A stretch of DNA of 32,328 nucleotides from assembly GCF_018531465.1 (NCBI RefSeq), contig NZ_JAHDTF010000060.1:1-32328 (forward strand), in the 5' to 3' direction. The position numbers and the translations under genes are program-made. Source of the DNA: Sphaerisporangium fuscum. Lineage in GTDB: Bacteria; Actinomycetota; Actinomycetes; Streptosporangiales; Streptosporangiaceae. The notes beneath the pieces were generated by a model. It worked only from the letters and a program-made list of their open reading frames with translations. It ran no database searches and was not told the DNA's origin. Of this stretch, positions 7,424-17,691 are shown piece after piece (within the stretch, counting starts at the first letter, position 1; each line of letters begins with the position of its first letter).

Positions 7424-7564
7424 GCTCAAAGCGGGCAACTCCCCGAAGCCGTTCGGAAGGCCCCCGGAGGCGAGGGTTCGGCGGACACTCCCATGACCGC
7501 GCCCAGGTTAGTGACTCCGGGCCCGCGGTGTGCGGCGGCACGCCGAGGGGGCGAGGAAGTTGGC

Positions 7565-7589
7565 CCGGCCGAGGGTGGATCTCGGCCGG
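7565..7589 (-). terminator. Hairpin after argS
   Basis: CCGGCCGAG (7565-7573) pairs perfectly with CTCGGCCGG (7581-7589) across a seven-base loop. It lies about ten bases beyond the argS stop codon on the minus strand. It lacks a T tract, so it may only weaken read-through into the next gene. Confidence 0.55.
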
Positions 7590-7599
7590 ACCGGAAGGA

Positions 7600-9333
<1,734 letters not shown>

Positions 9334-9420
9334 GCCCCCAAGGATATCCGCAGATCATGACCGCCAGAATTTGATATCGACCCGCTCCGCCCGAAAGATC
9401 GCCTTTCCCGCGGGGCCGTG

Positions 9421-10440
9421 TCACCAGAGGCGATGGGTCTTGTGGGTGGCGGTGATGCGCTCGCCGACGCGGGCGACGGTGCCCTGGCGGGCGAGGGTGG
9501 CGGCCAGGGCGCAGGCGGCGGCCACTCCCTTGCCGCTGGAGGAGCCGTGGGCGATGACGACGGTGCCGTTCAGGCCGAGGAGCACGGCGCCGCCGTACGC
9601 CTCCGGGTCGAGCCGGCTGCGCAGCTCGCGCAGCCGGCGTCGCTGGAGCAGGGCGCCTAACCGCGCCAGCGGCCCCGACTCGATCGTCTCGCGGAGCTCG
9701 GTGAAGGCGTACCGGACGGAGCCTTCCATGGTCTTGAGCGCGACGTTACCGGTGAAGCCGTCGGTGACGATCACGTCGACGACGCGGTTCAGCAGGTCGT
9801 GGCCCTCGACGTTGCCGGCGAAGTCGATGCCGGGAACGGCCGACAGCAGCTCGTGGGCGCGCTTGGTCAGCTTGTTGCCCTTCTCGGCCTCGCCGCCGAT
9901 CGTGAGCAGGCCGACGCGTGGACGGTCGATGGAGAGCGCGGTCTCGGCGTAGGCGACGCCGAGGTGGGCGAACTGGACGAGGATCTCGGGTTTGACGTCG
10001 GCGGTGGCGCCGGCGTCCAGGAGCACGGTCGGGCGGGGCCGGGTCGGCAGGGGGACGGCGATGGCGGGGCGCAGCACGCCCTGCTGGGCGCGCAGCCGCA
10101 GTTTCCCGGTGGCCACCACGCCGGCCGTGGATCCGGCGGACACGACGGCCGAGGCGTCGCCCCGCCGTACGAGGTGGCACGCCACCGCGATGCTGGAACG
10201 GGGGCGGCGCAGGCTGGCGAGGGCGCCCTCGTCCATCGAGAGAGCTTCCTCCGCGCGCACGATGGGGATCTCGCCCAGCGCGTCGTGGGCGGAGAGTTCC
10301 TCGGCGATCGCCCGGGGCGCGCCGACGAGGACGACGGGCACGCCGTGCTCGCGCACGGCCTGTACGGCTCCCGCCACGATGTCGCCAGGGGCGTTGTCGC
10401 CTCCCATGGCGTCAAGGGCTATCGGCGGAATGCCGTCCAA
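9421..10440 (-). CDS. plsX: Phosphate acyltransferase PlsX
   Basis: PlsX converts acyl-ACP and phosphate to acyl-phosphate, the first step of phospholipid synthesis with PlsY, at the inner face of the membrane. The 339-residue product has the N-terminal signature ALDAMGGDNAPGDIVAGA (8-25), the central SAGSTAGVVATGKLRL and PRPTVLLDAGAT stretches, and the C-terminal VIVTDGFTGNVALKTMEG and GGAVLLGLNGTVVIAHGSS, all typical. The start is TTG at 10440, chosen because GAGGTGA sits about five bases upstream and the homology begins immediately; no ATG or GTG in this frame fits. In many bacteria plsX is followed by fab genes or rpmF-linked genes; here argS follows. Confidence 0.95.
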   Translation of the reverse strand: MDGIPPIALDAMGGDNAPGDIVAGAVQAVREHGVPVVLVGAPRAIAEELSAHDALGEIPIVRAEEALSMDEGALASLRRPRSSIAVACHLVRRGDASAVVSAGSTAGVVATGKLRLRAQQGVLRPAIAVPLPTRPRPTVLLDAGATADVKPEILVQFAHLGVAYAETALSIDRPRVGLLTIGGEAEKGNKLTKRAHELLSAVPGIDFAGNVEGHDLLNRVVDVIVTDGFTGNVALKTMEGSVRYAFTELRETIESGPLARLGALLQRRRLRELRSRLDPEAYGGAVLLGLNGTVVIAHGSSSGKGVAAACALAATLARQGTVARVGERITATHKTHRLW

Positions 10441-10495
10441 GCGGTCACCTCGTGCGGAATCTGTCTGTGCCCCGCATCGTAGGTGGCCCCGTGGA

Positions 10496-11098
10496 CTAGT
10501 GCGTGCGCCAGGGCCAGTGCCAGTCGGCGACGCCCCGTGAGACCACTACCTTGCCGAACAACGCGCGGCCGGTCACGCGGATCAGGGGACCGTTGGGGTC
10601 GCCCCCTTCGTCGCCGCCCGAGACGTGGCGCTTGGAGAAGACGGCGCTGCCCTCGTCGATCACCCGTGCGTTCTGGGGGACGCGCACGATGAGCTTGCCG
10701 CAGAAGGAGTCGAGTTCGAGGGTGATCTCGCGCCCGGGCAGCACCGCGTCGGTGAGGTCGACGATCAGGGCTCCGAAGGTCGAGCGCAGGGCGGTGTGCC
10801 GCCCGGGCACCCATCGGCCGCCACGGATGACCTTGCTGAACACCGCGGTGATCGCCTGCTGCTCGGTGGTGGCCACCGGCGCGGAGGTGGTCGCGAGGCC
10901 GGGCAGGTCGCGGGTGAGGGGGATCAGGTCGCCGATGGTGACCGCGGAGTAGGCGGCCTCCAGGCGGTCGGCGTGTTCGACGCTGGTGAGGCGGCCGGTG
11001 GCGAGGGCCTCGCCGAGGACGGCGGCCACGTGGTCGCGGTCGGCGTCTGAGGCGCGCTGGCCGGTGTCGCCCGACTCGAAAGGCGTAAGGGAGCTCAC
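10496..11098 (-). CDS. DUF1707 protein with LiaF-like C-terminal domain
   Basis: The 200-residue product begins with a DUF1707 domain (about 14-62: RASDADRDHVAAVLGEALATGRL, ending in LTRDLP), common in actinobacteria and related to SHOCT-type oligomerisation modules. The C-terminal half (about 95-200) is all-beta and resembles the cell-wall-active antibiotic response (LiaF C-terminal) domain, with RSTFGALIVDLTDA, ELDSFCGKLIVRVPQNARV and GRALFGKVVVSRG. No transmembrane segment is visible. Function is unknown; envelope stress sensing is a guess from the LiaF similarity. The GTG at 11098 fits the domain start; a TTG at 11122 would add eight residues without a ribosome binding site. It heads the minus-strand group with plsX and argS and is divergent from the kamA-like gene. 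Confidence 0.82.
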   Translation of the reverse strand: MSSLTPFESGDTGQRASDADRDHVAAVLGEALATGRLTSVEHADRLEAAYSAVTIGDLIPLTRDLPGLATTSAPVATTEQQAITAVFSKVIRGGRWVPGRHTALRSTFGALIVDLTDAVLPGREITLELDSFCGKLIVRVPQNARVIDEGSAVFSKRHVSGGDEGGDPNGPLIRVTGRALFGKVVVSRGVADWHWPWRTH

Positions 11099-11122
11099 CT
11101 CGCCCAGCGTAGCCCAACTCAA

Positions 11123-11139
11123 GATATGTCGCGATATGT
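11123..11139. repeat. Short direct repeat in a divergent promoter region
   Basis: GATATGT occurs twice (11123-11129 and 11133-11139), separated by three bases, in the 174-base region between the divergent DUF1707 and kamA-like genes. The AT-rich repeats stand out from the GC-rich surroundings and could hold -10 elements or a tandem binding site. Confidence 0.4.
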
Positions 11140-11272
11140 GGAAGGTTTTACCTAGCCTTTTCGGTCGTACGGAACCGACTCGGCGCGGTGGCGCGTCCGT
11201 CTAGGAAAGCAACAGACGCACGACAGGAGCATCAGGTTTACCGGACGAGCCAGAAAGAGAGGAAAATCTCGA

Positions 11273-12604
<1,332 letters not shown>

Positions 12605-12611
12605 GAACGGG

Positions 12612-12643
12612 CCGGCCGACGCCTCGGCTGAGGCGTCGGCCGG
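12612..12643. terminator. Terminator-like hairpin between convergent genes
   Basis: A perfect 14-bp stem (12612-12625 with 12630-12643) with a four-base loop starts seven bases after the kamA-like stop codon. It also lies downstream of the minus-strand DUF222-like mini-gene and can serve both. There is no T tract, which is common for actinomycete terminators. Confidence 0.8.
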
Positions 12644-12697
12644 TGTTCGAACATGGACGGATGTGGAACGGGTCGGTTCGTCGATATGTGCAGAAGG

Positions 12698-12877
12698 TCA
12701 GGCGCCCGGAGCGCGCACGTAGGTGCGGCGGGCGATCTGGGCCTGGAGGCGGGCCATCTGCCAGTGCAGCTCGATGAGCTGCTCGGCCAGCACGCCACGT
12801 GGAATGTCCGACGGGTCTTCGGCGGACAGGAGATCGATCGCGGTCGCCAGCTCTCGCACCCCGCACCCCCACTCCAT
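12698..12877 (-). CDS. Short DUF222-like protein (N-terminal fragment or stand-alone mini-gene)
   Basis: The 59-residue product is a single helical module, with AIDLLSAEDPSDIPRGVLAEQL and IELHWQMARLQAQIARR. It resembles the very N-terminus of DUF222/13E12-type HNH endonuclease proteins, which in actinobacteria run to about 400 residues; everything beyond that region is absent, and I saw no continuation in another frame before the kamA-like terminator. The ATG at 12877 has GAGGGA (complement of 12885-12890) at good spacing. A strong promoter with a LexA-type box lies directly upstream, so the gene looks expressed and SOS-controlled even if it is a remnant. The name DUF222 is a resemblance by eye. 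Confidence 0.6.
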   Translation of the reverse strand: MEWGCGVRELATAIDLLSAEDPSDIPRGVLAEQLIELHWQMARLQAQIARRTYVRAPGA

Positions 12878-12893
12878 CACGGTATCCCTCAGA

Positions 12894-12939
12894 TCGAATC
12901 TACGTTCGAATCATAGTGGAACGCCGTGCGCGCTGTCAG
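12894..12939 (-). promoter_or_regulatory. LexA-type SOS box with overlapping promoter
   Basis: On the minus strand the order is -35 CTGACA (complement of 12934-12939), an 18-base spacer, -10 TATGAT (complement of 12910-12915), and then TCGAACGTAGATTCGA (12894-12909). The last element matches the actinobacterial SOS box TCGAAC-N4-GTTCGA at 11 of 12 defined bases. It overlaps the expected transcription start and ends five bases before the ribosome binding site of the DUF222-like gene, an ideal place for LexA repression. Confidence 0.78.
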
Positions 12940-12960
12940 CGGTTTCGCCCGCGCGTGTCG

Positions 12961-13031
12961 GACTTCTGTACGGTCTAACCCCCCGCGCCTCCAGGCCTTA
13001 CGCCTTTCACCTCGTCAGACTTCTGTACGGT
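12961..13031. repeat. Spaced 14-bp direct repeat
   Basis: GACTTCTGTACGGT occurs at 12961-12974 and again at 13018-13031, start-to-start distance 57 bases, in the intergenic DNA between the PEBP gene and the DUF222-like gene. Both copies are preceded by TCG or TCA. The complement contains ACCGTACAGAAGTC. Function is unknown; paired regulator sites are possible. Confidence 0.75.
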
Positions 13032-13046
13032 ATGCGGCCGGGCGGC

Positions 13047-13580
13047 TCAGGTCTCGTACACCGGGGCGATGTACCCACGGGCGAGCGTGTTGGCCGTGAT
13101 GTTGAAGCCGACGACGGCCGGCGGGGTGTCGCCTTCGAGGCCGAGCTTGTCGACCTTCAGCGCGTGCACGGCGAACAGGTAGCGGTGCGGGGTGCCGGGA
13201 GGCGGCGCGGCGCCGCCGTACTCACGGGATCCGTAGTCGGTACGGCCGTGCACGGCCCCCTCGGGCAGGCCCTTCTTGTCGCCGGACCCGGCGCCCCTCG
13301 GCAGCTCCGTCACATCGGCGGGGATGTCGAACAGGACCCAGTGCCAGAACCCGCTGCCGGTGGGGGCGTCGGGGTCGAAGCACGTCACGGCGTAGCTCTT
13401 GGTGCCCTCGGGGGCGCCGGACCAGCGCAGATGGGGCGAGATGTTGCCGCCCGTCATCCCCCAGTCGTTGAACACATGGTCGTCAGAGAGCCGCTGACCG
13501 TCGGCGACGTCGTCGCTCTCGACGGTCAGCCGGGGGACCTCGGGCAGGTGGTCGTACGGGATCGGCGCCTGCTTGGCCAC
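13047..13580 (-). CDS. YbhB/YbcL family (PEBP-like) protein
   Basis: The 177-residue product belongs to the phosphatidylethanolamine-binding protein family, bacterial YbhB/YbcL branch. The anion-pocket motifs are clear: CFDPDAPTGSGFWHW (67-81, with D69, D71 and H80) and YGGAAPPPGTPHRYLFAVHAL in the second half, plus NISPHLRWSGAPEGTKS near the start. No signal peptide is present, so it is cytoplasmic. The biochemical role of bacterial members is not settled. The ATG start, length and ends fit the family. It lies downstream of the TagGH-like genes on the same strand, separated by a terminator-like hairpin. Confidence 0.93.
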   Translation of the reverse strand: MAKQAPIPYDHLPEVPRLTVESDDVADGQRLSDDHVFNDWGMTGGNISPHLRWSGAPEGTKSYAVTCFDPDAPTGSGFWHWVLFDIPADVTELPRGAGSGDKKGLPEGAVHGRTDYGSREYGGAAPPPGTPHRYLFAVHALKVDKLGLEGDTPPAVVGFNITANTLARGYIAPVYET

Positions 13581-13663
13581 AGTGGACCTCCGATGGAAGG
13601 ACGTTTTCGGACGCCCCCATCTTGCCCCGCACCGCGCCGATCAGACGCGGGGACACCCTTCGC

Positions 13664-13689
13664 GAGGGGCGCCGCCTGAGGCGCCCCTC
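13664..13689 (-). terminator. Hairpin after the TagH-like gene
   Basis: GAGGGGCGCC (13664-13673) pairs perfectly with GGCGCCCCTC (13680-13689) across a six-base loop. It starts about seven bases beyond the stop codon of the minus-strand ATPase gene, as expected for its terminator. No T tract follows. Confidence 0.72.
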
Positions 13690-13695
13690 ACGGGA

Positions 13696-14532
13696 TCAGG
13701 AGTTGTAGGCGGCGAGGACCGTGGTGGGGTCGCCGTCCATCTTGATCTTGCCCTTGTGCAGCCAGATGACCCGGTTGCAGGTCTCCTCGATGACGTCGAG
13801 GTTGTGGGCGACGAGGAAGACCGTGCCGGCCTCCTGGCGCATCTGCTGGATGCGCTCCTGGCTCTTGCGCTTGAAGTCGCGGTCGCCGGTGGCGAGCGCC
13901 TCGTCGATGAGCAGGACGTCGTGGGTCTTGGCCGATGCGATGGCGAAACGCAGCCGGGCGCCCATGCCCGAGGAGTAGGTCGACATCGGGAACTGCACGA
14001 ACTCGCCGATGCCGGAGAACTCGACGATCTCGTCGTACTTCTCCTTGACCTGCGCCGGGCTCATGCCCATGGCGTAGCAGCCGAGCACGATGTTGCGCTC
14101 GCCGGTGAGCTCCTTCATCAGCGCGGCGTTGACGCCGAGCAGCGAGGGCTGGCCGTCGGTGTAGACCGCCCCCTTGTGCGGGGGCAGCAGCCCCGCGATG
14201 GCCCGCAGCAGCGTGGACTTGCCGGAGCCGTTGCGGCCGATGATGCCGATGGCGTCGCCGTGGTGGGCGACGAAGGAGACGCCCTTGACCGCGTGGACCT
14301 CCTTCATCTGGGGGCGGCCCTGGCGGCGGATGATGCGCATGAGGGCGTTGGCGGCGTTGCCCTTCTCGGCGGCGCTCGCCGCGCCGTACACGCGGTAGAC
14401 GATGTGGAGGTCGTCGACGACGACGGTGGGGGCGCCGTGCTTGGAGGCGCCCTGCGGCGGCGCGGCGCTCGGCCTGGGCGCCGGCTCCTGCGGTCGACCC
14501 ATCTGGAACAGCTCCTCGGTCAGCTCAGCCAC
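13696..14532 (-). CDS. Polysaccharide/teichoic acid ABC exporter, ATPase subunit (TagH/Wzt-like)
   Basis: The 278-residue ATPase energises export of a lipid-linked cell-wall polymer across the membrane. After a Pro/Ala-rich N-terminal extension (about 1-35) come Walker A GRNGSGKST (99-107), the ABC signature YSSGMGARLRFA, Walker B HDVLLIDEALATGD and the switch His in VFLVAHN. The gap between the first strand and Walker A, with YRVYG and a long insertion, is typical of the Wzt/TagH/RfbB branch. There is no C-terminal carbohydrate-binding domain, so export probably does not need a terminal sugar modification. The start overlaps the end of the permease gene by eight bases, showing translational coupling. 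Confidence 0.92.
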   Translation of the reverse strand: MAELTEELFQMGRPQEPAPRPSAAPPQGASKHGAPTVVVDDLHIVYRVYGAASAAEKGNAANALMRIIRRQGRPQMKEVHAVKGVSFVAHHGDAIGIIGRNGSGKSTLLRAIAGLLPPHKGAVYTDGQPSLLGVNAALMKELTGERNIVLGCYAMGMSPAQVKEKYDEIVEFSGIGEFVQFPMSTYSSGMGARLRFAIASAKTHDVLLIDEALATGDRDFKRKSQERIQQMRQEAGTVFLVAHNLDVIEETCNRVIWLHKGKIKMDGDPTTVLAAYNS

Positions 14533-15484
14533 GGCCGTACCTCTCCTCGGCGCGCCAGAAGTACCAGAAACCGCCGATCAGGGCGACGACCGCCCAGAAG
14601 GCGGCGTACAGCCACAGCTGCGGCAGGCTGCTGTGCGGGAAGTCGTGCTTGGCCAGATCCTCTGGATAGGTCTGGAGGAGCAGGTGGCGCATCAGGTCGA
14701 TGAAGACGGAAGGAGGGTTGAACTCGAGCAGGAAGCGTGCCCACTCGGGTTGGTCCTTCATGCGGGCCGGGATGCTGTAGAAGACGCCCGAGGTGTAAAG
14801 CCAGGTGCGCAGGATGAACGGCAGCAACTGGTTCATGTCCCGGACGAAGGCCCCGACGCGGGCCAGCAGCAGGCTCATGCCGACGTTGAAGACGGTCTGC
14901 AGCAGCAGCGCGAAGGGGATCAGCAGCCACAGCCAGGTCAGCGGCTCGTGCGTGACGAGCACGATGACGAACAGCACGCCCATCGAGACGGCGAGCTGCT
15001 GGAACTCCTGGATCGTGTAAGCCAGGGGGAGCGCGGCCCTGGGGAAGTGGAGGGCGCGGATCAGCGAGAGGTTGCCCGAGACGGACTTGGCGCCGCCGGT
15101 GACCGACCGCTGGGTGTAGGAGTACACGAACACGCCGGTGATGAGGAAGGCGGTGTAGTTCGTGAGGTCCTTCTTCTGCCCCATGATCACACCGAACATG
15201 AGGAAGTAGACAGCGGCGTTGAGGAGCGGCGTCAGTACCTGCCATAGCTGACCCAGCGCCGAGTCGGTGTACTTCGAGACGTTACGCGACGTGGCGTACG
15301 TGACGACGAAGTGCCGCCTGTCCCACAGTTGGCGCAGGTAGACGGGCAGACTGGGACGCGCGATGGCGCGTCGCAACCCGTGGCGCTCGGCGAGCGCGGC
15401 CAGCGATTCCTTCCCGTTCTGGAAGGAGCCGCCCGCCCGGTCGCCCGCCCGGGAGTCCGCGATGGCGGATTCCGGCTGACTCAT
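14525..15484 (-). CDS. Polysaccharide/teichoic acid ABC exporter, permease subunit (TagG/Wzm-like)
   Basis: The 319-residue ABC-2 type permease pairs with the following ATPase. After a hydrophilic N-terminus with an amphipathic stretch (LPVYLRQLWDRRHFVVTYATSRN), about six membrane segments can be seen, including LLNAAVYFLMFGVIMG, YTAFLITGVFVYSYT, LAVSMGVLFVIVLVT, WLWLLIPFALLLQTVFNVGMSLLL and LWLYAAFWAVVALIGGFWYFW. The motif FNPPSVFIDLMRHLLL before the last segment is typical of TagG/Wzm. The ATG at 15484 (MSQPESA) is the most likely start; the open frame extends 29 codons further without homology. The exported polymer may be teichoic acid or a galactan-like glycan; no glycosyltransferase genes are in view to decide. 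Confidence 0.92.
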   Translation of the reverse strand: MSQPESAIADSRAGDRAGGSFQNGKESLAALAERHGLRRAIARPSLPVYLRQLWDRRHFVVTYATSRNVSKYTDSALGQLWQVLTPLLNAAVYFLMFGVIMGQKKDLTNYTAFLITGVFVYSYTQRSVTGGAKSVSGNLSLIRALHFPRAALPLAYTIQEFQQLAVSMGVLFVIVLVTHEPLTWLWLLIPFALLLQTVFNVGMSLLLARVGAFVRDMNQLLPFILRTWLYTSGVFYSIPARMKDQPEWARFLLEFNPPSVFIDLMRHLLLQTYPEDLAKHDFPHSSLPQLWLYAAFWAVVALIGGFWYFWRAEERYGRG

Positions 15485-15922
15485 GGCAAGGACTCTATTG
15501 GATACGGGTGAATGTGACGCCTGCGGTGCCGACCGATCACCGTGTTGGTTGGGAAGGCCGGGACAGGTCAAGGCTACATCAGGACATCGTCGCAGCTAGG
15601 CCGGGGTGGGGAGGTGAAGTTCAAGGTCGCTTCATGGTGCGACCACTGTCGAGGCGTGTGTACCTTAGTCATGATTTGTGCCTTATCTAGGCATTGTTGG
15701 TCGCGTAGCAGTTATGCGTGTGACGCCGGAGACGGACACGTGTGACCGAACTGCAATACACCGGAGACTCCGTGGTGAGGAGTAGTGAGGGATGCTCGCG
15801 GTCGACTGGCAGGGCTTCCGGCTGAATTGACCATGTCCGCGAATTACGGGTGAACCCCTGGATCGCGTTCCGGCATGAGCGTTCAGTAACGGTGTCCACC
15901 TTAGAGGGAGGATTAAACCACG
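15485..15922. other. Divergent intergenic region between TagG-like gene and oligopeptide operon
   Basis: These 438 bases hold no convincing gene. They must contain the promoters of the minus-strand exporter and of the plus-strand peptide importer. A TTGACC at 15827-15832 could be a -35 element, but no good -10 follows at standard spacing. A short imperfect inverted repeat (TGCC-TTATCTA-GGCA) lies near 15680-15694. The strong ribosome binding site GAGGGAGGA of the binding-protein gene is at about 15905-15913. Confidence 0.5.
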
Positions 15923-17575
15923 ATGCGTGTGACCAAGGGCGCACAGATCGTCGCAGGGACCGCGTTGCTCGCGCTCGCGGTCGCGGCATGTGGCGGCGGC
16001 AGCGGTGACTCGTCCGGCTCCAGCAGCTCGGGCGGCTCGCGCCCGGTTAACGTGTACATCGCCGAGCCTCAGAACGATCTGGTTCCTGGCAACACCACGG
16101 AGACCAGTGGCGCCGAGGTGCTGAACGACTTGTTCATCGGCCTGGTCGACTACGACAAGGACAAGAAGCCGGTCAACCGGGTCGCCGAATCCATTGAGTC
16201 GCAGGACCAGCAGACCTGGACCGTCAAGCTCAAGGACGGCTATAAGTTCCACAACGGTGAGCCCGTCACGGCCCAGAACTTCGTCGACGCGTGGAACTAC
16301 ACCGCCTACGGCCCCAACGGGCAGCTGTCGAGCTCGTTCTTCAGCACGGTCAAGGGCTACGACAAGGTCGCTCCCGCCGACCCCGACGGCGAGGGGCCGA
16401 AGACCGCTCCCGAGCCCAGCGCCAAGACCCTCGAAGGTCTGAAGGTCGTCGACGAGAAGACCTTCACGGTGGAGCTCACGCACAAGTTCTCGGGCTTCCC
16501 GACCATGCTCGGCTACACGGCGTTCTACCCGCTGCCCAAGGCCGCCTTCGACGGCTCGGGCAAGCTGAAGGCCGACTTCGGGTCGAACCCGATCGGCAAC
16601 GGCCCCTTCAAGATGTCCAAGCCGTGGAAGCGTGGCACCGACCAGACGATCAGCCTCGTCCGGGACGACCAGTTCAAGGAGGGGGCGGCCAAGATCGACG
16701 CCCTCGACTTCAAGATCTACACCGACCAGGCCACCGCCTTCCGTGACCTCCAGGCCGGCAACCTCGACATCATGGACCAGCTCCCCGCCGAGTCCGTGAG
16801 CTCCGCCAAGGCCGAGTTCGGCGACCGGTACATCGAGAAGGAGTCGTCGGGCGTCGGCTACTTCGGCTTCAACCTCCAGGGCGCCGAGTACGCCAAGAAG
16901 CCGGAGCTGCGCAAGGCCATCTCCATGGCGATCGACCGGAAGACGATCACCGACACCGTCTTCTCCGGCACCCGCGTCCCGGCCGACGACATGGTGAGCC
17001 CGATCGTCGCCGGCTACCGCCAGGGCGCCTGCGGCGAGGCCTGCACCTACGACCCGGCCAAGGCCAAGCAGCTGTGGACCGAGAACGGCGGCAAGGGCCC
17101 GGTCGAGCTGAGCTACAACGCCGACGGCGGCCACAAGGAGTGGGTCGAGGCCGTGGCCAACAACCTCCGCACCAACCTGGGTGTCGAGGTCACGGTGAAG
17201 CCGTTCGAGAAGTTCGCGCTCGTGCTGGACGACCTGCACAACAAGAAGATCCAGGGTGCGTTCCGCATGGCGTGGATCATGGACTACCCGTCCATCGAGG
17301 ACTACCTGCGTCCCGTCTTCGCCACCGGCGGTAGCTCCAACCACTCGCAGTACAGCAACAAGGCCTTCGACGAGATGCTCATCAAGGGCGACTCCGCGGC
17401 GACGCTGGACGAGAGCCTGAAGCTCTACCAGCAGGCGGACGACATGCTCATCAAGGAGCTGCCGTACATCCCGGTGTACTTCTACCAGACCAACGGCGCC
17501 TACTCGAAGAACGTGAAGAACGTGGACATCGACCCGTTCGAGCGGATCGACCTGTACCACGCCGAGCGCGCCTGA
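15923..17575 (+). CDS. Oligopeptide/dipeptide ABC transporter substrate-binding lipoprotein
   Basis: The 550-residue lipoprotein captures peptides outside the membrane and hands them to the permeases. A lipoprotein signal peptide with lipobox LAVAAC (lipidated C23) is followed by a Gly/Ser linker, then the family 5 solute-binding domain (about 42-545). Family landmarks are LNDLFIGLVDYD, DGYKFHNGEPVTAQNFVDAW, GNGPFKMSKPWKRG, the LRKAISMAIDRKTI helix and the C-terminal LIKELPYIPVYFYQ. It is closer to OppA/peptide binders than to nickel binders (no His-rich ligand site). The ATG has a very strong ribosome binding site. It is the first gene of a five-gene operon; a hairpin after it likely keeps its transcript in excess. 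Confidence 0.94.
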   Translation: MRVTKGAQIVAGTALLALAVAACGGGSGDSSGSSSSGGSRPVNVYIAEPQNDLVPGNTTETSGAEVLNDLFIGLVDYDKDKKPVNRVAESIESQDQQTWTVKLKDGYKFHNGEPVTAQNFVDAWNYTAYGPNGQLSSSFFSTVKGYDKVAPADPDGEGPKTAPEPSAKTLEGLKVVDEKTFTVELTHKFSGFPTMLGYTAFYPLPKAAFDGSGKLKADFGSNPIGNGPFKMSKPWKRGTDQTISLVRDDQFKEGAAKIDALDFKIYTDQATAFRDLQAGNLDIMDQLPAESVSSAKAEFGDRYIEKESSGVGYFGFNLQGAEYAKKPELRKAISMAIDRKTITDTVFSGTRVPADDMVSPIVAGYRQGACGEACTYDPAKAKQLWTENGGKGPVELSYNADGGHKEWVEAVANNLRTNLGVEVTVKPFEKFALVLDDLHNKKIQGAFRMAWIMDYPSIEDYLRPVFATGGSSNHSQYSNKAFDEMLIKGDSAATLDESLKLYQQADDMLIKELPYIPVYFYQTNGAYSKNVKNVDIDPFERIDLYHAERA

Positions 17576-17587
17576 TTTCGGTTTCCC

Positions 17588-17620
17588 ACCTGGGCGGCCA
17601 TACCCTTGGGCCGCCCGGGT
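17588..17620 (+). terminator. Intra-operon hairpin after the binding-protein gene
   Basis: ACCTGGGCGGCC (17588-17599) pairs with GGCCGCCCGGGT (17609-17620), with one G-T wobble and a nine-base loop, in the 116-base gap between the binding-protein and first permease genes. Such hairpins commonly stabilise the upstream mRNA or cut down read-through so that the binding protein is made in excess. No T tract is present. Confidence 0.7.
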
Positions 17621-17691
17621 TGGGTTGCCAGCCCCTAGGGCAGCTCGCGTGCTGATGGCGGGCTGCCCGGTGCAATGAACTGGGAGACCGA

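Noticed and set aside
12644..12653. TGTTCGAACA palindrome after the KamA-like gene as a second SOS box
   Set aside because: It has TTCGAA but not the TCGAAC-N4-GTTCGA spacing, and lies downstream of both convergent genes.
13573..14703. A 376-codon open frame opposite the TagH-like gene
   Set aside because: Antisense shadow; the minus strand has Walker A, signature and Walker B motifs in order.
15683..17560. A 625-codon open frame opposite the peptide-binding protein gene
   Set aside because: Val/Asp/Leu/Gly-rich antisense shadow of a clear lipoprotein gene with signal peptide and strong ribosome binding site.
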